DNA of 64,000 nucleotides from contig NZ_JAJLRA010000026.1 of assembly GCF_020991365.1 (NCBI RefSeq), positions 1-64,000 of the forward strand. The letters are read 5' to 3'. This document shows positions 59,201 through 64,000 of the stretch, piece after piece (position 1 is the first letter of the stretch; every line of letters begins with the position of its first letter). The position numbers were made by a program, and so were the translations under genes. This DNA is from Streptacidiphilus sp. ASG 303. GTDB lineage: Bacteria > Actinomycetota > Actinomycetes > Streptomycetales > Streptomycetaceae. The notes under the pieces are model-generated. The model had not been told where the DNA came from. It saw only the letters and a list, made by a program, of their open reading frames with translations, and did not search any database.

Positions 59201-60148
59201 GTGCCCGAGAATGGTGCGGTGCCCCACCCCGAACCGGCCGACGCCCCCGAGCCGCACGCCCCCGGGTCCGCCGCAGCCCCCGCCGACGAGCCCGCGCCCG
59301 CCGACGAGCCCGTCCCCGTGCAGCGCGCCGTCGCCCTCGGCACCGCCCGCCTCCTCCCGGACGTCGACCGGCCGCGTGCCCGCCTGCTCACCCTCGACGG
59401 CACCCCGCAGTCCTACGTCGACCCCGACGACCCCGCCCACCTGGAGTTCGAGTACGCCCGGCGCCTCGGCCACGTCGTCGACACCGCCGCCGCCCCGGGC
59501 CTGCCGCTGGACGTCCTGCACCTGGGCGGCGGCGCCCTCGCCCTGCCCCGGTACGTCGCCGCCACCCGGCCGGGATCCCGCCAGCGGGTGGTCGAGATCG
59601 ACGGCCCGCTGCTGGAGCTGATCGCCGAGGAACTGCCCTGGCAGGGCCCGGGGGTGCACGTCGACGCCGTCGTGGGGGACGCCCGCGAGGCGCTGGCCGC
59701 CGCCCCCGACGGCTCCGCCGACCTGGTGCTCGCCGACGTCTTCGGCGGCTCCCGCGTCCCCGCGCACCTCACCACGGTCGAGTTCGTCCGGGAGGCCGCC
59801 CGGGTGCTGCGCCCGGGCGGCCTGTACGCGGCCAACCTCGCCGACGGCCCGCCGCTGGACTTCGCCCGCGCCCAGGCCGCGACCGTCCGCGCGGTGCTGC
59901 CCGAGGTGTGCCTGATGGCGGAGCCGTCGGTGCTGCGCGGCCGGCGCTTCGGCAACGTCGTGCTGGTCGGCTCGACCCGCCCCCTCGCCGCCGCCGACCT
60001 CGCGCGGCGCCTGGCCGCCGACCCCTTCCCGGCCCGCGTCGTCGACGGCGACGCGCTGGAGCGGTTCACCGGCGCCGCCGCGCCGGTCACCGACGCCGCC
60101 GCCCGCCCCTCCCCGGAACCCCCGGAGGGCGCCTTCACCCTCTCCTGA
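59201..60148 (+). CDS. Spermidine synthase-like (SAM-binding) protein
   Basis: A 315-residue protein. GTG 59201 is chosen because GGAG lies 6 nt upstream; GTG 59219 is an alternative. An acidic Pro/Ala-rich N-terminus precedes LLTLDGTPQSYVDPDDPAHLEFEYARRLGHVVD, then LDVLHLGGGALALPRYVAATRPGSRQRVVEIDGPLLELI with the Gly-rich nucleotide motif and the conserved Glu/Asp. ADLVLADVFGGSRVPAHLTTVEFVREAARVLRPGG matches the aminopropyltransferase fold, but the DAYD/DGxxQ substrate residues are not complete. It is likely a fold relative rather than a true polyamine synthase. Confidence 0.75.
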   Translation: MPENGAVPHPEPADAPEPHAPGSAAAPADEPAPADEPVPVQRAVALGTARLLPDVDRPRARLLTLDGTPQSYVDPDDPAHLEFEYARRLGHVVDTAAAPGLPLDVLHLGGGALALPRYVAATRPGSRQRVVEIDGPLLELIAEELPWQGPGVHVDAVVGDAREALAAAPDGSADLVLADVFGGSRVPAHLTTVEFVREAARVLRPGGLYAANLADGPPLDFARAQAATVRAVLPEVCLMAEPSVLRGRRFGNVVLVGSTRPLAAADLARRLAADPFPARVVDGDALERFTGAAAPVTDAAARPSPEPPEGAFTLS

Positions 60149-60332
60149 CGGTCCCGGCCGCCCGGGGCGGCCTCCCCGCCTCCCGGCCCCGGCCCCGGAC
60201 CCGGCGACGGCCCTGGCGACGGCCCCGCCGGACAGCCGTACGCCGGGGGCGCCCCCCGGCCCGGCGGTGCCAGAATGCGGGCAGGCCCCCGCACCGGAGC
60301 GGCGGCCCCCTCAGCAGTCAGGAAGGACCCGG
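60149..60332. other. Intergenic stretch between two methyltransferase-fold genes
   Basis: 184 GC-rich bases. GACGGCCCTGGCGACGGCCCC-like direct repeats occur near 60200-60225. No gene, promoter or terminator was confidently recognised. Confidence 0.3.
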
Positions 60333-61205
60333 ATGACCGCCGACGGAGTGCCCGCCGCCCCCCGGGCCCGGCTCGGGGCGGTCCCCGAGACCGCGCTGTG
60401 GACCCTGTACCACCGCGCGGTCGAGGCCCGCCGCCCCGACACCCTGCTGCCCGACCCCGAGGCGGTGCGGCTCGTCGAGGAGGTCGACTACCCCTTCGAG
60501 GAGCGCTTCGGCGACCCGGACTCCGCCGGCGTCCGCCTCCAGGGGCAGCTCCAGGCCCTGCGGGTGCGCTGCTTCGACGCCGAGGTCGCCGACTTCCTGC
60601 TCCGCCACCCGCGCGGCACCGTCGTCTGCCTCGGCGAGGGGCTGGAGACCCAGTTCTGGCGGGTCGACAACGGCCGGGCCCGCTGGCTCACCGTCGACCT
60701 GCCGGAGTCGGTGGAGCTGCGGGAGCGCCTGCTGCCCCCCGGCCCGCGCCAGCGGCTGCTCGCCTGCTCCGCCACCGACCACCGCTGGGTCCGGGAGGTC
60801 GACCCCTCCCAGGGTGTCCTCGTCACCGCCCAGGGACTGCTCATGTACCTGCTTCCCGGGGAGGTCCGCGACCTCCTCGCGGCCTGCGCCGAGGCATTCC
60901 CCGGCGGCGGGATGGTGTTCGACGCCGTGCCCCGCCGGTTCGCCCGGCTGGCCCGCGAGGGGCGGCTGCGCTCCGGCGGCTACCAGGCCCCGCCGATGCC
61001 CTGGGGGATGGACGCCGCCGAGCAGCAGCGGGTGCGCACCGCCCACCCCGGCATCGCCGCGGTGCGGGACGTGGTGCCGCCGCCCGGACGGGGCGTCCTG
61101 GGCGCGCTCCTCCCGTACGCCCTGCGGCTGCCCGTGGTCCGGAGCCGGCGCCCGTCCGTGGTGCACCTGGACTTCGCCGTGCCGGGCGGCCCCGCGGAGC
61201 GGTAG
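60333..61205 (+). CDS. LCMT-family class I SAM methyltransferase
   Basis: A 290-residue protein starting at ATG 60333 after CAGGAAGGA. The LCM pattern is clear: RVRCFDAEVADFLLRHPRGTVVCLGEGLETQFWRVDNGRARWLTVDLPESVELRERLL, with the Gly-rich SAM loop reading LGEGLETQFWRVD where LGCGLDTR is usual. QGLLMYLLPGEVRDLL is the second family motif. Related proteins methylate carboxylates, including polyketide or small acid substrates. The substrate here is unknown. No biosynthetic cluster is adjacent. Confidence 0.83.
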   Translation: MTADGVPAAPRARLGAVPETALWTLYHRAVEARRPDTLLPDPEAVRLVEEVDYPFEERFGDPDSAGVRLQGQLQALRVRCFDAEVADFLLRHPRGTVVCLGEGLETQFWRVDNGRARWLTVDLPESVELRERLLPPGPRQRLLACSATDHRWVREVDPSQGVLVTAQGLLMYLLPGEVRDLLAACAEAFPGGGMVFDAVPRRFARLAREGRLRSGGYQAPPMPWGMDAAEQQRVRTAHPGIAAVRDVVPPPGRGVLGALLPYALRLPVVRSRRPSVVHLDFAVPGGPAER

Positions 61206-61452
61206 ACGCCGGCGGCCGGTCCCACCGGCCCGCCCGGCTCTCCACGACGTCCCGCACGACGGCACGGCCTCCGCGCCCGGCCGTCCCGCACGACGGCGCG
61301 GTCCCCGCCCGGCCGGTCCGTTGCGCCCGGCGCCGCACGGCCCGCCCCGCGTGACGCCCCCGCACCGCCCCGCTGTCGAGCCCGGCCGGGGCTCCCCGGG
61401 GGGCGCCCTCCGGCCGGTACGCGCGACAATCGGGTGACCGGCGGCTTCCGCG
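61206..61452. other. Intergenic stretch downstream of the methyltransferase
   Basis: About 250 bases with no gene. CGCACGACGGC-like direct repeats near 61253-61303. It leads into the terminator at 61453. Confidence 0.3.
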
Positions 61453-61490
61453 GGGCCCTTTCGGCCCCGCCCCGGGGGCCGAAGGGGCCC
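61453..61490 (+). terminator. 16-bp stem-loop with one G-T wobble
   Basis: GGGCCCTTTCGGCCCC (61453-61468) pairs with bases 61475-61490 apart from one wobble, around a 6-nt loop. It ends about 65 nt before the phosphatase gene and insulates it from upstream reading. Confidence 0.75.
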
Positions 61491-61557
61491 TGCGCCGCGA
61501 TCCGGCCCTGGGCGAGGTTGGAAGGCGGGGGACGACGGCCTCCCGGAGGTGGCTGCG

Positions 61558-62763
61558 GTGCCTGTCCGCATCGGTGAACTGCTTCGAGCCGGGCTGTGGC
61601 GCCATCCGCGCACGGTCCTCGCGGCCGTCACGGCGCTGCCGCTCGTCCTCCTCGCCGTGGACGAGGTCACGCCGCCCGACATCCGGTTCGGATCCCTGAT
61701 GGTGGCCGCGCCCACCCTGGCGGCGGTGTTCTGCGCCCCCGCCGGCGTGCTGCTCGTCATCCTGGTGACGATCCCGTGCGTCGTCCTCTCCGCCCGCGCC
61801 AACCAGCTGCTCGACGCGGCCAACTTCCCCGTCCAGCTCTCCACGATCGCGCTGATCAGCCTGGCCGCCATGGCCGCCAGCGCCGTACGCCTGCGGCGGG
61901 AGCGGGAACTGGCGCGCTCACGCTCCGTCGCCGCGATCGCGCAGCGGGTCCTGCTGCGGCCGCTGCCCCGCCGCATCGGCGCCCTGACCTTCGCCTCCCT
62001 CTACCGGGCGGCCGACGAGGAGGCCGCCGTCGGCGGCGACCTCTACGCGGCCGCGGACCTCCGGGGCACCACGCGCATCCTGCTGGGCGACGCCCAGGGC
62101 AAGGGCCTGGCCGCCCTGGAGACGGCGGGCTGCGTCCTGGGCGCCTTCCGGCGGGCCGCCCGCCACCGCACCCCCCTCGGCGACCTTGCGGCCGAGCTGG
62201 AGGAGGACTACCGCGAGGACCTGCGGGAGGAGGCGGCCGCGGCGGAGGCCGGCGAACCCGGCGCGCGGCCCGCGGGCCTGGGCGAGGAGGGCTTCGTCAC
62301 CGCCGTGGTGCTGGACATCCCGCAGGACGACGCAGGGCTGGTCCACATGGTCAACCTCGGGCACCCCCCGCCGCTGCTCGTCCACGAGGGCAGGGTCTCC
62401 CCGCTGGAGCCCACCGTGCCCGCGCCCCCGCTCGGCCTGGGCGACCTCGACGGCCCCCGTCCGCGCGTGGACACCGCGGCCTTCCCGCCCGGCGCCACCC
62501 TGCTGCTGTACACCGACGGGCTCATCGAGGCCCGCGACGCCACCGGCGCCTTCTACCCCCTCACCGACCGGCTGCGCGATCTCGCCCCGCTCGCGCTGCC
62601 GCCCCGGGAGCTGCTGGCGGCCGTCCACCGCGACCTGCTGCGCCACGTCGGCGGGCACCTCGGCGACGACCTGGCCATGGTCGCGATCCACCGCGCGGCG
62701 GAGCCCCAGGCGGCACGCCGCCGCGCCGAGGTGCCCGCCGACATCCCGTACGGACGGCTCTGA
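61558..62763 (+). CDS. Membrane-anchored SpoIIE/PP2C-type phosphatase
   Basis: A 401-residue protein. GTG 61558 is chosen because GGAGG lies 8 nt upstream; GTG 61549 is in frame. Three to four transmembrane helices (about 18-110) precede a cytosolic SpoIIE domain. Metal-binding motifs are GGDLYAAADL, GDAQGKGLAALET, YTDGLIEARD and GDDLAMVAI. It is of the membrane-tethered actinobacterial type with no PAS or HAMP domain, so signal input must come through the membrane segment. It would dephosphorylate an anti-anti-sigma factor. An anti-sigma-type ATPase lies convergently 97 bp downstream. Confidence 0.88.
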   Translation: MPVRIGELLRAGLWRHPRTVLAAVTALPLVLLAVDEVTPPDIRFGSLMVAAPTLAAVFCAPAGVLLVILVTIPCVVLSARANQLLDAANFPVQLSTIALISLAAMAASAVRLRRERELARSRSVAAIAQRVLLRPLPRRIGALTFASLYRAADEEAAVGGDLYAAADLRGTTRILLGDAQGKGLAALETAGCVLGAFRRAARHRTPLGDLAAELEEDYREDLREEAAAAEAGEPGARPAGLGEEGFVTAVVLDIPQDDAGLVHMVNLGHPPPLLVHEGRVSPLEPTVPAPPLGLGDLDGPRPRVDTAAFPPGATLLLYTDGLIEARDATGAFYPLTDRLRDLAPLALPPRELLAAVHRDLLRHVGGHLGDDLAMVAIHRAAEPQAARRRAEVPADIPYGRL

Positions 62764-62860
62764 CCCACGCCCCCGCCCGCGGCGCGGGCACCGCCCGGCC
62801 GGCACTCCCGGCACCCGGCCCGCCGGACGGAGTCCCGCGCCGCGGGCAGGGACCGGCCCC

Positions 62861-63280
62861 CTACCAGGCGAGGACGGCGTGGACCTCCTTGCCGTCCGGG
62901 CGGACGGCGGTCCGCAGGTCCCGGGCCAGACGCTGGACGAGCGGCCAGCCGAAGCCGCCGGTGCCGCGCGCCAGGTCGGGCGTCCGCGGACGGGGCAGGA
63001 GCGTGCTGGTGTCGTACACGACGGCGTGGACACCGTCGCGCAGGTGGGTCAGGCACAGGGTGAGGGGGCCCGGGGCGTGCCGCGTCGCGTTGGTGACCAG
63101 TTCGGAGACAACCAGCAGCACACTGTCGCGGGTGTCCTCGCCGCCGGGCGGGACGGCGCGGGTGAGCGCGGCGAGGAAGGCCTCGGCGGTGCGGCGGGCC
63201 AGGGTGACGCTGCCGGGGCGGCCGTCGAGGTCCGCACACACGTGCTGCCCGGTGGGGGAGTGCTCGGAAAGGAGGTCCAT
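62861..63280 (-). CDS. Anti-sigma regulatory factor-type ATPase (HATPase_c_2)
   Basis: A 139-residue protein starting at ATG 63280. It consists of a single GHKL kinase domain: SVLLVVSELVTNATRHAPGPLTLCLTHLRD is the N box with the catalytic Glu-Asn pair, and DLARGTGGFGWPLVQRLARDLRTAVRPDGKEVHAVL carries the G1 region, here GTGGFGW. Such RsbW/SpoIIAB-like proteins phosphorylate anti-anti-sigma partners or bind a sigma factor. The gene faces the membrane phosphatase, and the two could work on the same partner. Confidence 0.88.
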   Translation of the reverse strand: MDLLSEHSPTGQHVCADLDGRPGSVTLARRTAEAFLAALTRAVPPGGEDTRDSVLLVVSELVTNATRHAPGPLTLCLTHLRDGVHAVVYDTSTLLPRPRTPDLARGTGGFGWPLVQRLARDLRTAVRPDGKEVHAVLAW

Positions 63281-63679
63281 CGGCGTCCGTCCTGCTCAGT
63301 GCTCATCCACGTCTCGGTGCACCGGGGCGTATGCCCCCTGGGGCCGCCCCGATACCTCACCTTTGCCCGACTCACCCCTTCCTCGGCGGCCGGTCCGGGA
63401 AGGAGCACGGGCGGTACGGCCGCGGCCGGGGAGGCCCGGACGGCGGCTCCGAGCCGGCGCCGGTCCCGCGACGCCTGGCCTCCGGGTCCCGGCAGGGAGC
63501 GGCCGGGAAGCGCCCCTGCGCGTGTGCGGTCGCGTGGGGACGCGTGGCCTGAGCGCCGGTCCGTCACCTGACCGGCCCGACCGCACCTTCCCCGTCCGAG
63601 CCGGCCCCGCACCCCGCCCGGCTGCGGGCCCGCCGGGCGGCCGGAGCGGCTCCGCAGGAACCGTGCCCACCGGCCCCCG
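63281..63679. other. 399-base intergenic region
   Basis: No convincing gene. It should hold the promoter of the ATPase gene; a segment near 63345-63365 is locally less GC-rich. A CCCC/GGGG inverted pair lies around 63319-63345. No site is assigned. Confidence 0.3.
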
Positions 63680-64000
63680 TCACGTGTAGACGTTCAACTG
63701 GGGGCGGTGGCGCACCATCGCCCGCACGACCTCCTCCGGGCCCACCGGCAGGGAGACCGTGGAGATGTTCGCCGGCCCGAACCCGAAACGCAGGTTGGCC
63801 GCCGCGGTCGTCCGTACGGTCCGCGGGGCGCGGGCCAGGTACCCGGCTGAGTCGTGCAGCACCAGTTCGACCACCCGCTGGGTCGTGGACCTGACCTGGA
63901 ACTCGCGGATCCGGACCCCGCCCACCTCGTCCCAGGTGATCCTCCCGAGCTGCACGTGGTCCAGCCCCGTCCCGTCCAGGACCAGTTCGGGCCGGCGCCG
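63680..64000 (-). CDS. PH-like fold protein, 5' part beyond the window
   Basis: A minus-strand frame entering from the right edge, giving 106 C-terminal residues. The segment RPELVLDGTGLDHVQLGRITWDEVGGVRIREFQVRSTTQRVVELVLHDSAGYLA resembles the WGxIxWxDIxxVxx pattern of PH-like, STM3941-type proteins, ending with LPVGPEEVVRAMVRHRPQLNV. The true start is outside the window. The function is unknown. Confidence 0.6.
   Translation of the reverse strand, partial: RRRPELVLDGTGLDHVQLGRITWDEVGGVRIREFQVRSTTQRVVELVLHDSAGYLARAPRTVRTTAAANLRFGFGPANISTVSLPVGPEEVVRAMVRHRPQLNVYT

Noticed and set aside
59201-60148. Authentic spermidine synthase
   Set aside because: The nucleotide-binding fold matches, but the polyamine-binding acidic residues are incomplete and no polyamine genes are nearby.

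Overview
The window looks like chromosomal DNA of a streptomycete (Streptomyces, Kitasatospora or a close relative). The base composition is extremely GC-rich. Third codon positions are almost always G or C, GTG starts are frequent and TTG starts occasional. The gene families are typically actinobacterial: a QcrB-type cytochrome b, a one-subunit SdhC, SpoIIE-type phosphatases, a SepF paralogue and WYL regulators. I saw no tRNA, rRNA or CRISPR array.

Layout. (1) 1-2467 is a rearranged edge. An IS3-family element (630-1906) is bounded by a truncated isochorismatase-family gene and a truncated cytochrome oxidase subunit I gene (ctaD), without a target duplication. (2) 2468-6252 holds a divergent qcrB, a DUF2945/DUF3140 pair and a PCuAC-like lipoprotein. 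(3) 6253-15844 is a catabolic cluster: epoxide-hydrolase-like enzyme, zinc alcohol dehydrogenase, cupin dioxygenase-like protein, FAD oxidoreductase, thiolase, acyl-CoA synthetase, SDR, MaoC hydratase and a TetR regulator. Two 28-bp dyads with identical spacing lie in front of its two main transcription units. (4) 16063-21126 is a decay zone: a beta-helix lipoprotein, a frameshifted SpoIIE phosphatase, a left-truncated IS256 element carrying an unrelated small gene, and a broken DNA methyltransferase. (5) 21127-26129 holds flavin reductase, the threonine-degradation pair tdh-kbl with a LysR gene, and a PIG-L deacetylase. (6) 26183-30291 holds metG with a possible Met-codon attenuator leader, then soxR and a SoxR box in front of a split transketolase. 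(7) 30398-43847 holds an MFS exporter with TetR, a SepF-like protein, a DinB protein, a serine hydrolase, a WYL regulator, a PAS-GAF-phosphatase-ATPase sensor, an MMPL transporter divergent from MarR-mug, and a TVP38 membrane protein. (8) 43949-53239 holds an SPFH/NAD-kinase-like pair, a TauE permease, MFS and ROK genes, a HTH-TOBE protein, a phosphodiesterase and a second WYL regulator. (9) 53457-57982 holds a LysR gene divergent from a tightly coupled sdhCAB operon. (10) 58131-64000 holds a lipase-like hydrolase, two methyltransferase-fold proteins, a membrane phosphatase, an anti-sigma-type ATPase and a gene cut by the window end.

Regulatory sites are unusually legible because AT-containing dyads stand out against the GC background. 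I list operator-like palindromes in front of the catabolic cluster, tdh, soxR/transketolase, the TetR/MFS pair, mmpL/marR, SPFH, ROK and sdh. Several long perfect GC-rich palindromes mark transcription ends.
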